A stretch of 22,367 nt of DNA from Haplosporangium gracile (GCA_015499985.1 JAAAUF010000583.1:1-22367); one strand, 5' to 3'; shown: positions 1 to 13,041, counted from the first letter of the stretch. Notes: generated by a model from the sequence alone, not told the origin. Program-made: numbers and translations.

Positions 1-792
1 AAGAATTCTAACAAAAGGAAGGGAGAAAAGGGTGAAGGGAAAAGAAAAAAAAAAAAAAAGAAAAAAGAAAAAAAAAAGAAAGAAAAAAAGAAAGAAAAAA
101 AAAAAGTGGACAGCCAGCAAGGCGCAGACTCTTACTCTGTTTGTCGTTCTCTCGCTGGCCGTCTTTTTCTTATTACTCTATTTTGCTGGTTGTGCTCTCC
201 AATCAGCGCCCCATCGGTGTTTTTACCTGGCGTTTTCTTTGTCTCGTCTTCCCACCAACGGTGCCATGCAAAACTACTTTAACTTGCATATTTGTTTTCT
301 TTTTCTTTTTCTTTTTGAGTTTGTATTTGAGTTTGTGTTTGTGCTCTGTCTTGGCCCTTCCTTCTCTGATGCCCAAATGCTCTCAATCCAGGCAGGCAGG
401 CACGCCCTATCGGCCCCCTTCCAACCAGATGAGGTCAAAAAGGGTACGGCTTTTAACCCAAACTCTTCCTAAGACCTTTAGACTGCACCATGACTACCGC
501 CATCGGCCCTCTTTAAGCAACAAGACGTCCTAGGCTGATTTCGTCTACAAAAGATTCTCTTTCCCCTGAAAAGTGGTGGCGCTTACTAAATATGCTAAAC
601 ATCGCAAATCAATTCAATGGAGCCCTCCATTTTTCCCCGTTGCCCAGTTAAAAGAAGAAGACAAAAGAAATGAGAGTATCGTGCGACGCTTAGGCGTCCC
701 TCCTTTCTGGCCAAAACCAAATAATACAAACTCAGTTTCTATCTCTTTTACACTTTCTATCCTATCGTACACATACTGCTAATTTTTATAAC
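1..792. other. Intergenic region left of IML1, no gene supported
   Basis: I see no convincing gene in this stretch. It holds a purine-only tract (34-106), then T-rich DNA, and a CCAATCA motif at 199-205. Read on the minus strand, the purine tract becomes a pyrimidine-rich run ending close to the left edge, which is what the 5' untranslated region of a fungal gene transcribed leftward off the window would look like; this is inference. The segment nearest 793 must also contain the IML1 3' untranslated region. The open frames here translate to poly-lysine or low-complexity sequence and do not resemble proteins. Confidence 0.6.
34..106. repeat. 73-nt purine-only (A/G) tract
   Basis: Every base from 34 to 106 is A or G, mostly A runs broken by single G residues. 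It is low-complexity DNA. On the minus strand it is a C/T tract of the kind often found just upstream of fungal start codons. Confidence 0.9.
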
Positions 793-3700
793 CTACTCTT
801 GCGTCTCTGTATGTGTGGGTGCCTGGCCTGAGGTCTCTGTAGTAGCCTCTGACGGTGGCTTGGTCGCTTCGGTCTTGGTCGTCTCTTCTACGCTTTCAGC
901 AATAGTACTCTCCACCGTGTCGCTAGAAACGTCAACGGGAGTAGATTGAACTTGAGCTTTTGGCGGTTGTTCGAGTTCCGCTGGCGATGTCTCGACTTCT
1001 GAGGACGGCTCCGGTACAGTCTCTCCTTCAATCTCAGCTCGCTTCTGATCTTCCTCGTGCGAGGCAGGATCCATGTCGATGCGGATGATCGGTACACTGA
1101 CATGAACCACAGGTGGTTCACCCTCTACATCCGTGCTAGCACTGCCACCCTCGCCTGGCATGTTCAGGCCATCGATAGCTACATCAAGGTTCGCATCTGA
1201 CTTGCGTCTTGGCGCCGCAAGCGAAGGCATCACCCACGCCAATCCTTCGCGCTCAACAACACTCTCGTCAGGGACATCCTCCAAGATATCCTGAATGCCA
1301 GAGATGGTCTCGAGATGACTAGAGATTTCCCCCCAGATATTGGCCAGCTCCTCCTTGTCCTCGCACATCGCTGTGAATTTTCTCCTCAGCACCTCGGGGT
1401 TGGGAATATGGCTAGACGCGTTCTTACTCGACGATGAACCGCCACCACCACCGCCACCACCACCACTGCCTCCTTCTTGATTGTTGGTTCCACCAGTTTT
1501 GGGTCGATCCCAGTCTCCTCGGTCTCGGTCAGGTGCAGGAATAGAGTGAGAAGTCAAGAGGCGATTGTTCACCCAGAAGAACTCGTGAAGACCATTGTAC
1601 GAGATCTGGATAAAGGCAACGCCCGACCGATGAACGTACTGAATGTTCTTGTAAGGAGCGCGCTTGTAAGAGTAGTTGAGCTGAGCTGCAGGCGGGTACA
1701 ATTCGTCCGATTCCATGTCAAGAATGAACCCATGAGACTTGACCAACTCTGTCAGGAAATGCAACTTGGGAACTTGAACGGGCTCTGTGAGCGGATCCAA
1801 TGACGACGCTGGCTTGAAAAAGCCCTTGGTAGGTGGTGGACGCAGAGCTAACTTGATCGGGACTGGACTCTCGAAAGGATTGAAGGCACGTCCTTGGGAG
1901 TCTTGCTCGATAGGCGCCTCGATGAGACGAAGACCACATCTCTCAGCTGTCCGCCCCCAGGACTGGAGCATGTCCTCGATCAGTCGGGCGGTGCACCCGA
2001 GCCAATGGAGCTGGAAGTGATAGCAATGCTTGATGTTGTGGGCGAGGTCGTAGTGCAAAATCGCTGTTTCTCGTCGCTCGCTGCGCTTGTTGGGGTCAAC
2101 ATCGATAGTGATCGTCTTGGACATGTCGACCTTTTTAAGGGGTGCTAACTTCTGGATCATTTCCATTCGCTCCCTGAAGGAAGGAATCGCGTTGGTTGAG
2201 GACTGAGTCGTGGCATTAGTCCCGGTGGTAGTGGTGTTGTTGACGGGTCCAGAAGCAGATCCTAGGGTTGTAGTGGATCCAGTAGACACGGCAGTCAGCT
2301 TCAAAGGAGGTCGCGCTAACTTCTCGGATGAGGGATCTGCGTCCTTATCCTTGTCCCTCAGCTTGTCAAGATCGACGTCCCGTCGGGTGAGTGATTGAGT
2401 CGTGTTCCTGAACCAGCCCCGAGTCTGCTTCCCAGATGGTGCATACTCTCCCGAGAACTGGTAAAAGTAGTGCCCGTCCATGAAGTTGTGCTTGCCAAGG
2501 CAGTGGATGAATAGGCCCTTATCGAATAGCTTCTTTCCAAATTCCGTAGCCTCCTCACGGGTCTCAATGTCGACAAAGTGATGGATCAGCCAGTCGACGA
2601 CTTCATTGCCCAAGAACACGCTATTGTAGACACGGAGATGCCATCGTCGGTCCTGAAGCTTGATGCCGGTCAGTGGATTCTGGATCGCCGTCGCAATAAC
2701 TTGGATCTTGGAGTTGCGGTTTAGCTTTTCGGACTCTGAGGCCGTGGAGATATTTGAAGTGGACGATTGACCGTTCTCGTGCTCCTTCTTTGACAACTCG
2801 GATGACGCCCATGCTGCGAAGCTGCAGGTAATCAGCTGAACCTTTACAGAGAGGTCCTGCTTCTTGGAGGACGTTAGGGACGATTCACCATCGGGATCGG
2901 CAAAACGTGCTCTCTGGAAAAGGTCCAAGAACTTTTGAAAGCCGGCCAGACGAATCTCCTCATCGTCGAGAACCTCTCCTGCAACGTTCGTCAGGTTGTT
3001 GGTCACGACATGCTCCATTGGGATCAAGATAAACCGAGCACGCCAGTACATCAGCTCCTCTGTAAGTTCGTCCTGGTATCCAGAAACAAGATGGTCCAAG
3101 TAGTTCCACTGATATTGGGAGAGGGACGGGTAGGCGAATGTGAGATCCCGAGGCATGTATCCCGACAGCTGCTTGGCCCATATGACGCACTGGTACTTGA
3201 TGTTCTCCGGCTTGTAACCAAGACGTCGCTCGTATCGCTTAACCTCCACATTTCCGTCCGCTGCATCGATTGACAGTCGCTGAACCTGCTGACCCATACT
3301 CAAATAACAGGCCTTGTCCTTGGGAGTACTCGTAGAAATCGTCCTATTGATGGCGTCGACGTCTTTGCTTGGGAACTCGTAAGCCGCCGAATCCTGTTCT
3401 GTTACTTTTCCATGAGTCGCAGTAATATCCGATTCACCGTTCCTGTCTCCGACGATGGTGAACTCCGATTTTTTTATCTTGGACGACGAGCTGCTCCCTA
3501 CAATGAGCTGGAATCCTTGGGCCAGGCGATGGTAGATGAGTTCCTTCATGAGGTTCTTGGCCTTGATGCGGCGTTGTTGATCGCTCGCTCCGTAGCTGCC
3601 AGAGTCCTCGCTGAGTGATATCGTGTGGATGTACTCGGAGTATAGGTCCTGTAGCTCCTCCTTGCTGGGGAAATAATCGGTTGTCAATGGCAACGATGCA

Positions 3701-6700
3701 GGTGACATCAAACCCCTCCAGGCCTCCGTGTTCGAAAGCCCATCAGTATAAACGTCACTTCTAATCAGGTTCGGAGAGGCAGAGCGAGCTCGCACTCTTG
3801 GGAAGGCGTGTTGCCAGCGTCGCAGGTGCGATGTCATGCGGATAATAGTCTTGGGCGGATTGCAGGGATTGATGTACGTTTGCTTAGATTTCTGGCGCGT
3901 CTGGATAATTCGTCCACCTGGTCCTGCAGGATTTGAAATATATGTCCGGTGGCCTTTGTCGCTTGAGAGTGAACCGGTGTTGCATGAGTCGGCCCCCGAA
4001 AGCTCTGATTGTGCCTCATCCTGTAACGACCTGTAATTCCGAGAGATATAGATCGGCTTGACAGTGCTCGAGCTCAGAAATCCTGGATCATCGTCTGTGC
4101 TCGCGCGAATATGGCCGGATTTAGACTTGATGTTGATGTTGCCATGTTGGGATGTCCGACCATAGTTTGCTTGCTCACCGGTTGAATCGTCTTGAAGTCC
4201 GCGGTGTCCATTCATCTCGCCCTGACTCTCGTACTCTGCTTGCTTTGATGCTCGGCTCTCCTCCAGAAATCCGTTGGCGCTCTTGAGGGAGAACGAAACT
4301 CGACTGGATGCAGCTCCAGCAAGGTCTCGTAGTATGAGGTTCTCAGGAATGGCACCTGGTGGTACGATGGTCGACGTGTTCCAGACTCTGGGCAGACTCT
4401 GAGACAACTCGCTGGTCATCTTGCTGTGGTGGTTGTTTATCGATTGGTGCGCCGTTCCGCCGTTGAGGTAGTTGTCGTAATTTCGACGGGCGCTATTGCT
4501 ACTTCGTGTTGCAGACCCTTCAATGCTGTCAAGCGATAGCGCGTCCCTGATCATGCCGCGATTAGCAGTTCCTGAGCCTGCTTTGAGTTGCTTCAACTCC
4601 GCCGCCAAAAGTGAGTTCGAGTCGGAGAGGAGGTCGTCATCGTGTTTGTCAAAGTCGACAGTCTTGGAGAGATTGGTTCGGAGGTTGTGGGCGTCCGATG
4701 AGCTCAGCCGCTTGCCGAAAGGGATAATGTACTGTGGGTTGTAGCTCTCGTTGAGATAGGGTATAGAAATGCTGGAAATCTCGTGCTCCATGATGCCCAT
4801 CATCTGTAGCTCGTACATCTTGCAGCGGGTATAAAACTTTTGGGTGTTGGGTCGCTGAGAGCTGATGTAAAACATACAATCGACCCAGTGTGGCATCATG
4901 TAGTAGGTTTTGGTGAGAGATGATGGGAAGGTCGCCGGTGCGTCGTAGTAGAGAGGGTCCGACATGTCGAGTTGCACCTCTGGCATTGGGCTGGGGGTCG
5001 GCGATTTGAAGGCTCGGGTCCACGATGTCGTTGGACGTGCCTCCACAGAAGAGTCCTTAATGGAAGGTGGGCGAGAGTTGGGGCGCGAATAGTTACTGGT
5101 GGAACGAACCATCAAGTTACCGCCGTTGTTGTTGGCCATGCTGAAGTTTGAGGGCGAGTGGCCTGATCCATGGTTCATTGCCGTGAGTCCGTTGGAATCC
5201 GCTGCTGGGCCTTTCCACCGGAAAAGAGGGACAATATGCGCCGGGATCTTGGATAGACAGATCATATCAAGACCGATTCCACCGCTAATCATCCTCTCAG
5301 TCGTCAATCGCAGTAGTCTCTTGTCGACGTCAAACATTCCAGAGCCGGGTGTGATCATGACAATCGAGAGTCCTGTCCGCTGCAAATCACGGTCGACGTA
5401 GTGCTTGTCCAGTGAGTTGAGCGCAAGATTGATCGACTCAAGGACGTTTCCTTCGAACGCAAACGAGTTCTCGCCGGACAAGATCGAGTACTGCCCGGCT
5501 GGTCGCAGGAGAATATCGCGCTGGTATCGCATGACCTCTTCCTTGAGTGGGATGATAGCGGTCGTCCAGTCCGTCCGCGCCTCCCAATCAATGACGACCT
5601 TGTAAAAGTCTTGGTAGTAGCGTCCTTCATCATCCCGCTGCAGTCCTGTCTGATCGCCTGGATATCCGTCAATACGGAACCTCACTTCCTCTTCCTCCTG
5701 GTAGAAAATCCTTGAAAAGAGGACAATAGAGACGACGTGGTTTGTGGGGGCCTCCAGCTCAGACTTGCCGTCTCTCTTCCCTCGCCAGCGAGCAAAAAGT
5801 TGCGGCAAAAATCCGAAAATGACCCTCTCGAAAAAGATGTCGCCGTCCTCATCAAACTCCCACATCTCGCGCGACATTTGGATAAAGATGAAGTATTTTG
5901 CAGACTCTGAGCGAAAGATGATCCTCGTGTCGGATGAAATGTACCCACTGGGAACCTATTATCATAGAGACAAAACCAGGTGTCAGGTTTAAATACCTTT
6001 GGTATTATGTTCATCCTTCACTTCACACACATTTAAAGACCTTTCGTCCTACCGATTGGTTGCCGACATAGATCTCTTTCACCTGAGCACGAATGCATCC
6101 CAGGTAGAGAATCTTTTTGCTTTCATACACGCAGGATCCTACAAGACTCGTCCTTAAGCGCCACATATCGCTCCGTCCAACGTACTGGTCCCTGAATGTC
6201 AGTTCCACGTACTTGGCGGCATTTTGAGACGGATCTACCTATGCAATGTTATTAATCAAAACTCGTTTAGATCCTTCTATTTTTTTCTCCTTTTCAAATC
6301 GCCGTGCTGAAAAAATAAAGCGCGTAGATTAACAATCCTACCCTTTGAACGATGACATCCTGACGCGGTGATAGGCCGAACACTTTGGCAATGCCGTGAG
6401 TCAGCGATACCTATTATTTGAGGACGTTTTTCTGTTTGGATGAGAAAATTGATAGAAACACATTGACTCATACAATGACTACAACCATGCAGAATGGAAG
6501 ATGACTCACTTGGACAGGGGCTTTGAGAAGAGTGTTATTGTCAGGTCCTGTCCACTGGATGATGAGTTTCTTTTGAGCTTCCTTTGGAAGAGCTGGGCTG
6601 TAAATCTCGAATAGGTCGTTTGGCTGGACGTTAGGGAAGAAGGCTGGGTCGATTAAAAAGTCTCGTCTTGAGAAATGGTCGGTGTGAACATAGAGGATTT

Positions 6701-6872
6701 TAGTAGCGCCCAAGGGTGGGGTCGCAGATGAGGATGACTGTGGGCTGTCATATGTTGTTGAAGGGGTGTTGGTTCCGCTTGCGGAGGTGGTATGTAGTAA
6801 TGGCGATGTGCCTCGGGCCAATCCAGATCCCAGCGGCGCGCCTGTACCTATGTTGGAAGCAGAGGCGAACAT
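793..6872 (-). CDS. IML1: IML1/DEPDC5 homologue, GATOR1 (SEACIT) subunit
   Basis: GATOR1/SEACIT is the vacuolar/lysosomal complex that stimulates GTP hydrolysis on Gtr1/RagA and so inhibits TORC1 when amino acids are scarce. In the family the catalytic arginine sits in Nprl2, and Iml1/DEPDC5 binds the Rag GTPase. Four exons: 6872-6510, 6410-6342, 6238-6053 and 5955-793. All junctions are GT-AG in phase 0, giving 1926 codons. The N-terminal domain spans roughly residues 50-230; the IML1 domain follows, containing VVSIVLFSRIFYQ and the motif MWEFDEDGD. A DEP domain lies near residues 1295-1380 (HLRVYNSVFLGNEVVDWL). The family C-terminal domain is near 1495-1680. Between them are long Ser/Asn-rich linkers, then a poly-Gly run near residue 1705 and a Glu/Pro/Thr-rich acidic tail of about 130 residues. 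It is longer than the roughly 1600-residue yeast and human proteins, mainly through linkers and tail. The start is the first ATG of a Ser/Gly/Thr-rich leader and is less certain than the rest. Confidence 0.93.
1438..1470 (-). repeat. Glycine-codon (GGT/GGC) repeat inside IML1
   Basis: A run of GGN codons, seen on the plus strand as CCACCACCGCC-type triplets, encodes about ten consecutive glycines followed by serines. It sits just after the conserved C-terminal domain of IML1 and is likely a flexible linker and length-variable between strains. Confidence 0.85.
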
Positions 6873-7340
6873 AATGTATCTACTCGTTGTTCAACAACCA
6901 TTACAATATGTGAATATGCCTGGCTTGAAGATAACGTGGGCATCCGAGTGTAAGCGTGATAATATTTATCGAGTGCCATTCACCTGTGTCCCGGATGAGC
7001 TGTCGCGTTGAGTAACCTTGGTGACTCGTATACCAGGTATGTCGGATTGTGTTTGTTGTGTGTGCCTTTTTCCTGTCCGAGTAAGAAAGGAGAATGAGAG
7101 TGCCGATGTCCAGTCGAGTACCGACAAGTCGATGTTCGTTTTCTGTTCTTTGGATGGGCGTAAAAAAAAAGGAAGAGATTAGGGGACCCAAACGGTAATG
7201 AGCAGTAGACGCTCCCACATAAGGAAGAAGGTGACGTGCTTTTCCTCAACGACATCGACACCTCGTTGGACTACTCTTTTTTTTTCTTTCAGGCAGAAGC
7301 CCACGTTTCTCTTTTTTATCCCTTCTTTTTTCTTGTCACA

Positions 7341-7376
7341 CTACTTCACACCACTTCACACCACTTCACACCACTT
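7341..7376. repeat. 10-bp tandem repeat, about 3.6 copies
   Basis: The unit CCACTTCACA occurs at 7351-7360 and 7361-7370, preceded by a one-mismatch copy (7341-7350) and followed by a partial copy (7371-7376). It lies about 110 bp upstream of the Rab2 ATG. Confidence 0.9.
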
Positions 7377-7421
7377 TCACTTACACCACCAACAACACCA
7401 CTACCAACACACATACACATA

Positions 7422-7467
7422 CTCTCTCTCTCTCTTTCTCTTTCTCTCTCTTTCTCTCTTTCTCTCA
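7422..7467. repeat. CT-rich microsatellite upstream of Rab2 ATG
   Basis: An uninterrupted C/T stretch made of CT dinucleotides and TTTCTC units ends 20 bp before the Rab2 start codon. Pyrimidine tracts directly upstream of the ATG are common in highly expressed fungal genes. Confidence 0.9.
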
Positions 7468-7486
7468 CCCCTCAACTTCGCCCATC

Positions 7487-9585
<2,099 letters not shown>

Positions 9586-9990
9586 AGACGCTATAAGGGC
9601 TACCCATTTGCACTGCAACATGGTGTCTTCTCTTCCTCGTGCTTTTCCATCTCGCAATATCTATTTCATCTCGACCTTGTATTCTGTTCGCCAGTAGTAG
9701 TTATTTCTGTCTTTCTCTCTCGTGTCGCTCTTATCCCTTTTTTTCCTCTCCTTTCTTCCCTCCTTTGCTTCATAATATCCGTCAAACGAAAGCTTGGAAT
9801 AAAAAACAACATCATTTGAACCAAAAATCCCCCATTACATTGCGATGTTGATAATACCAAAAGGATGTATTATTTTGAAAAAAAAGTGGAGGTGTGAGGT
9901 TTTTAATCCGTGTGTTGATCCTGCAAAGGAGACGACACTGTATTGGATGCTGACTGCTGGTGAAGTGGGAACGAGGAGAAAAAAGAATAT
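9586..9990. other. Convergent intergenic region between Rab2 and ATP15
   Basis: This 405-bp stretch between two convergent stop codons holds the two 3' untranslated regions. An AATAAA for Rab2 is at 9798-9803, and A/T-rich DNA follows. No gene is supported. Confidence 0.7.
9798..9803 (+). promoter_or_regulatory. AATAAA poly(A) signal, Rab2
   Basis: A canonical AATAAA hexamer, about 213 nt after the Rab2 stop codon and followed by an A-rich stretch, is the best candidate polyadenylation signal for this gene. Confidence 0.55.
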
Positions 9991-10744
9991 TTAAGCGGCG
10001 GTGCGGTTGCCGACGGTGTTCTTGAGCTCACCCTGCTTGCCGGCATCCCACTTGGCGTACTTCAAACCCTGCTCGTCACGGCGGATGGCGACGACGCGGG
10101 CTTCCTCCTTGAGGGAGTTGCGGACAGCGCGGGCGCAGACCTGAGCGTACTGCAAGTAGCTATTTCAGGCGAATAAAAGTGTGATGAAGGAAAAGGAAGA
10201 TTCGTGAACAAAACAAAAGAAAGGGTTAACACGAGATATCTATACGAGTGTGTGTAAGGCTATACGTGTGCTCGCGCGTCGGGTTCGTTGTCGTTTTTTT
10301 TTTTTTTTTGCTATAGGTTGAGGAACTGGTCGTTCTTGTTGAAATTCGCGAAAGAACCGTCCATTGGCTGCTGGTTGGTGATAGTGTAAAAAGTCAGGTC
10401 TAACATGACTGTCCAGACATGCTGACGGGTCATCCATAGACGATTCCGATGTTGGTGTTGAGGCGGGATAGTGATATCGAAGCACCTGAACATAAGAGAT
10501 CGTTCCTTTGTCGAATCCTGAAGTATGGTCAAGGGACCTTCCGTTTGGCGCTGGATTTAGGCCCCCTGAGTATTGTGAGATCTGCAGGTTGATGCTCGAT
10601 CGCCTGTCAGAAAGAGAAAGGGATAGTTGAAGGTGGTGTTGGTTGTTGAGAGAGTATCGAAGAAGAGGAAGTAGTAGTGGTGGTAGTGGTGTGAGTGTCG
10701 CCTGTTGTCACTTACGTGAAGGTGGGCTTCCAGAATTGACTCAT
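9991..10744 (-). CDS. ATP15: Mitochondrial F1 ATP synthase epsilon subunit
   Basis: This is a small stalk subunit of the mitochondrial F1Fo ATP synthase that stabilises the central rotor on the matrix side. Two exons, 10744-10716 and 10159-9991, are joined by a 556-nt GT-AG intron and give 66 codons (65 aa), the usual size of this family. The protein begins MSQFWKPTFTYLQYAQVCAR and continues with VRNSLKEEARVVAIRR, matching the family pattern of an N-terminal Trp/aromatic stretch, then AxxVRxSLKE, then a lysine-rich tail (KYAKWDAGKQGE). As is usual for this subunit, there is no separate cleavable presequence. The intron carries no stop-free continuation of the gene, and the splice restores Thr-Tyr exactly where the family alignment expects it. 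The gene converges on Rab2 and is tandem with OST2. Confidence 0.93.
10160..10715 (-). other. Long intron of ATP15, no further gene seen
   Basis: At 556 nt this intron is much longer than the coding sequence it interrupts. The donor reads GTAAGT and the acceptor ATAG. It contains a T run at about 10293-10309 and stop-free stretches on the minus strand that look like random low-complexity protein. I looked for box C/D or H/ACA snoRNA signatures and found no convincing one. Confidence 0.6.
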
Positions 10745-11125
10745 TGTGATGATTTGTTGGTTTGAGGGATGATGAAAAGATGCGGGTTGAAGGGCGGAGG
10801 GAAGTAGACCTCGAATCTTGTCGCAGCTTGTTGTGTCTCCCGTCCGTCGCTTGGGACTGGCTGTCATGTCCTTCCCTCTCCACTCCTTCCCGACACGCTG
10901 AGGGAAGGAAAAGCAAATCAAAGCCACAAAAAATTGCGTTTAAGAAACGACAAGGATCGCGGATGTTGCATCTTTAAATTGTTTTAGTTTACGGAGGGTT
11001 TGATTAAGTTTCAAACTACGAAGGGTGCAATGTAAAATTGGTTCATCTCCACGCTCGCACAGTCAGGGGTTCTCAAGATACGTGTGTTGAGTTCGCATTG
11101 GTCAATTTTATTTTAATATAATTGT
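10745..11125. other. Intergenic region between ATP15 and OST2
   Basis: 381 bp lie between two genes in the same (minus) orientation. The region must contain the OST2 3' end and the ATP15 promoter. Apart from AT-rich sequence near 10970-11125 I see no recognisable motif or gene. Confidence 0.6.
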
Positions 11126-11891
11126 TTAACCGAGGAAGTTGGCAACGGCAAAGTGGACTACAACGTTGCAGGCCAAAAAGTCGGCGAATGCTCTAATTGT
11201 TATAAAACGGTTACATGGAAACGTAACACGATAAGTCAATTGGTCTTTTTGCTCATGAACTAAATGTAAAAAGATACAACAAGATCCTGACGCAATCTTC
11301 AATTCATTATAAAACCTACCTTTCAGGGCTTGTGGTGGGAAACTGGGAGGTGTTCTTGGGGTTTGTCTGGATACGGAGGTTGGCTAGTAGGAGTAATAGA
11401 CACAAAGGAACAGGATTGCACTTTGCATCAGTTTCTTCCTTGCTTTAGACGTCCTGTACAAACTCCTGTATTGCTTTCAATCAATCAATTTGAGCGGCAG
11501 GGGTTAATTTTGTCGGCACTCACCAGCAAGGACAAAAGACGCGACAGTCGAGATGAATCCGGCCAAGAATGCGTTGTTTGGGAAAGTTCCTGCGATGACG
11601 ACATAGACGAACTGGATGATACCGGTCAACAGCACATAGACCATGTAGCTATCGATCAACTTTAAGGACTTTGGCGTGTCTAACACGTTGTGGAAAATAT
11701 CAGTGGTTAGAGCGCTTGGTCTAATAAGAGAAAGGGCGCCAAAGAATGCAAGCCAAACGTGACGAGGGCGTGTCTCTGAACAAAAGAGTTGATGGCAACT
11801 CAAACATCCTGAAGGTCCAGTGCGGTTGTTTTCCTTTACCCTTGATGTATGCGGTCAAGAGGCTATTAGCGGCGGCTTTGATGTCGTTCAT
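11126..11891 (-). CDS. OST2: Oligosaccharyltransferase subunit Ost2/DAD1
   Basis: Ost2/DAD1 is an essential small membrane subunit of the ER oligosaccharyltransferase, which transfers the dolichol-linked glycan to nascent proteins. Four exons: 11891-11840, 11679-11524, 11383-11320 and 11192-11126. All are GT-AG and the model is 113 codons (112 aa), essentially the length of human DAD1. Family hallmarks are [20 protein letters not shown], then [20 protein letters not shown] (membrane segments one and two), LRIQTNPKN, and the C-terminal SPERAFADFL followed by a third hydrophobic segment ending NFLG. The position normally reading AVCLRIQ is AANLRIQ here, which removes a commonly seen cysteine. 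It diverges from SMD2, with 236 bp between the start codons. Confidence 0.96.
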
Positions 11892-12127
11892 TGCTCGAAA
11901 TATTATTGGCGGTTTGGAGAGATGATGATGGCTCCCTCATGAAACTGAAATAGACCCGCGCCTTGAGAGCGAATGGCGCTCCTCTCAGCAGTCACTCCAG
12001 CTAGGTGTAAAATGTGCGGTGGCTTGTCAAAACTTGCCTCTCTTTGGCTGGAGGCGCAAAACATCGCTTTGATGCAGATCATCACTTGCACTCAACACCA
12101 CAAACAACACTAAGCACATAACACATA
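11892..12127. promoter_or_regulatory. Divergent promoter between OST2 and SMD2
   Basis: 236 bp separate the inferred start codons. No TATA box is evident. A CAGTCACT at about 11988 is one base from the HomolD box (CAGTCACA) known from fission-yeast housekeeping promoters; one near-match may be chance. Confidence 0.5.
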
Positions 12128-12935
12128 ATGAGGTACAGGACTACATATAACCACGAAACAACCAGAAACCGACAGAGCAAACCCGCATGGCATTTCTTAG
12201 AACGCAAGACTAAACGTCTAACAACTTCTGGAAAACCATCCACATAACTAGTCGCAATTAACGCGTGATTCGCCTTCTCTCTTCTTCTCAATCAACCTTC
12301 CTCCTAAATAGCAGCGCAAAGCCAAAGAGCGAGATGAACGAGGACGAGCTCCGCAAGCTCGAGGAGGAAGAGTTCAACACTGGCCCACTCTCAGTATTGC
12401 AGTTGTCCGTCAAGAACCACACACAGATCCTTATCAGCTGTAGAAATAACAGGAAGCTCCTTGCCAGAGTCAAGGCTTTCGACCGTCACTGCAACATGGT
12501 TCTTGAGAACGTCAAGGAGGTATGTCTGGGCGCTCGACGCAAAAGCACGATTACTCTTGGATTTTGTGCGCTGGAGATCGCTATTTATTGTGGAGCAAGG
12601 AGATACATCAAGAACAACATCAATCGGATCCAATTCGTTCACTTACGCTTGTCGTCCTCCTCTTCTCGTTTCGTTCGCTTTAATAGATGTGGACGGAAGT
12701 ACCACGTGCGGCCAAGGGCAAGAAGGCAAAGCCCGTCAACAAGGAGCGTTTCATTAGCAAGCTATTCTTGCGTGGAGATTCTGTCATCCTTGGTACGCAG
12801 ACTTTGTCAGGAGCTTGTTGACCAATTGGTCTCCGTATGCAAACAGTTGTTCGCACGCTTTTTTTATCTCTACCTAACTCGTACGTCTTTTTATTCGTTT
12901 ATTCATATCAAATAGTTCTTCGCAACGATGTCTAA
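12128..12935 (+). CDS. SMD2: Small nuclear ribonucleoprotein SmD2
   Basis: SmD2 is a core Sm protein of the heptameric ring on U1, U2, U4 and U5 snRNAs. Proposed exons: 12128-12132, 12312-12519, 12687-12792 and 12916-12935, giving 113 codons (112 aa). The Sm1 motif includes [20 protein letters not shown] then [15 protein letters not shown]; the Sm2 motif is [17 protein letters not shown]. The first coding exon is only ATGAG. Splicing GTACAG...ATAG to the next exon yields [15 protein letters not shown], which restores the KPKSE segment conserved in SmD2 relatives. The alternative is initiation at the in-frame ATG at 12334, which would lose KPKSE and the 5-nt exon. The C-terminus ends LRNDV, without the longer tail of the human protein. 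Confidence 0.95.
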
Positions 12936-13035
12936 GTCATGGGTCACGGAAGGAAGTGCTAGCAGGGCGTGGATTACGGAAGAGACCAGATTGTTTGTTT
13001 TGTGAGGGTGCATCACCAGGAATAATTTGTACAGC

Positions 13036-13041
13036 AATAAA
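13036..13041 (+). promoter_or_regulatory. AATAAA poly(A) signal, SMD2
   Basis: A canonical hexamer lies about 100 nt after the SMD2 stop codon. Confidence 0.65.

Larger units (their letters stand above)
6873..7486. promoter_or_regulatory. Divergent promoter region between IML1 and Rab2
   Basis: 614 bp separate the two start codons. The Rab2 side carries a 10-bp tandem repeat (7341-7376), a CT microsatellite (7422-7467) and CA/AC-rich sequence, typical of a fungal 5' untranslated region. A TGACGT half-site (7232-7237), resembling a CRE/ATF half-element, is present once. I see no clear TATA box. No other gene is supported here. Confidence 0.6.

Noticed and set aside
32..472. Open frame on the plus strand starting with a poly-lysine stretch
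   Set aside because: The lysine run is simply the A/G tract in translation; the rest is low-complexity hydrophobic sequence with no family resemblance and no splice structure.
10240..10485. Minus-strand open frame inside the ATP15 intron
   Set aside because: Its translation is random-looking with a lysine run from the T tract, and including it would disrupt an ATP15 product that is already complete at 65 residues.
12261..12266. Second ACGCGT (MluI box) in the window
   Set aside because: It lies inside the first SMD2 intron, and splicing factors are not known MBF targets; a single hexamer is expected by chance at this frequency.
12265..12311. N-terminal extension of SMD2 from an in-frame GTG
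   Set aside because: A GTG start is not expected in a fungal nuclear gene; the segment is a pyrimidine-rich intron end, and splicing from ATGAG recovers the family N-terminus.
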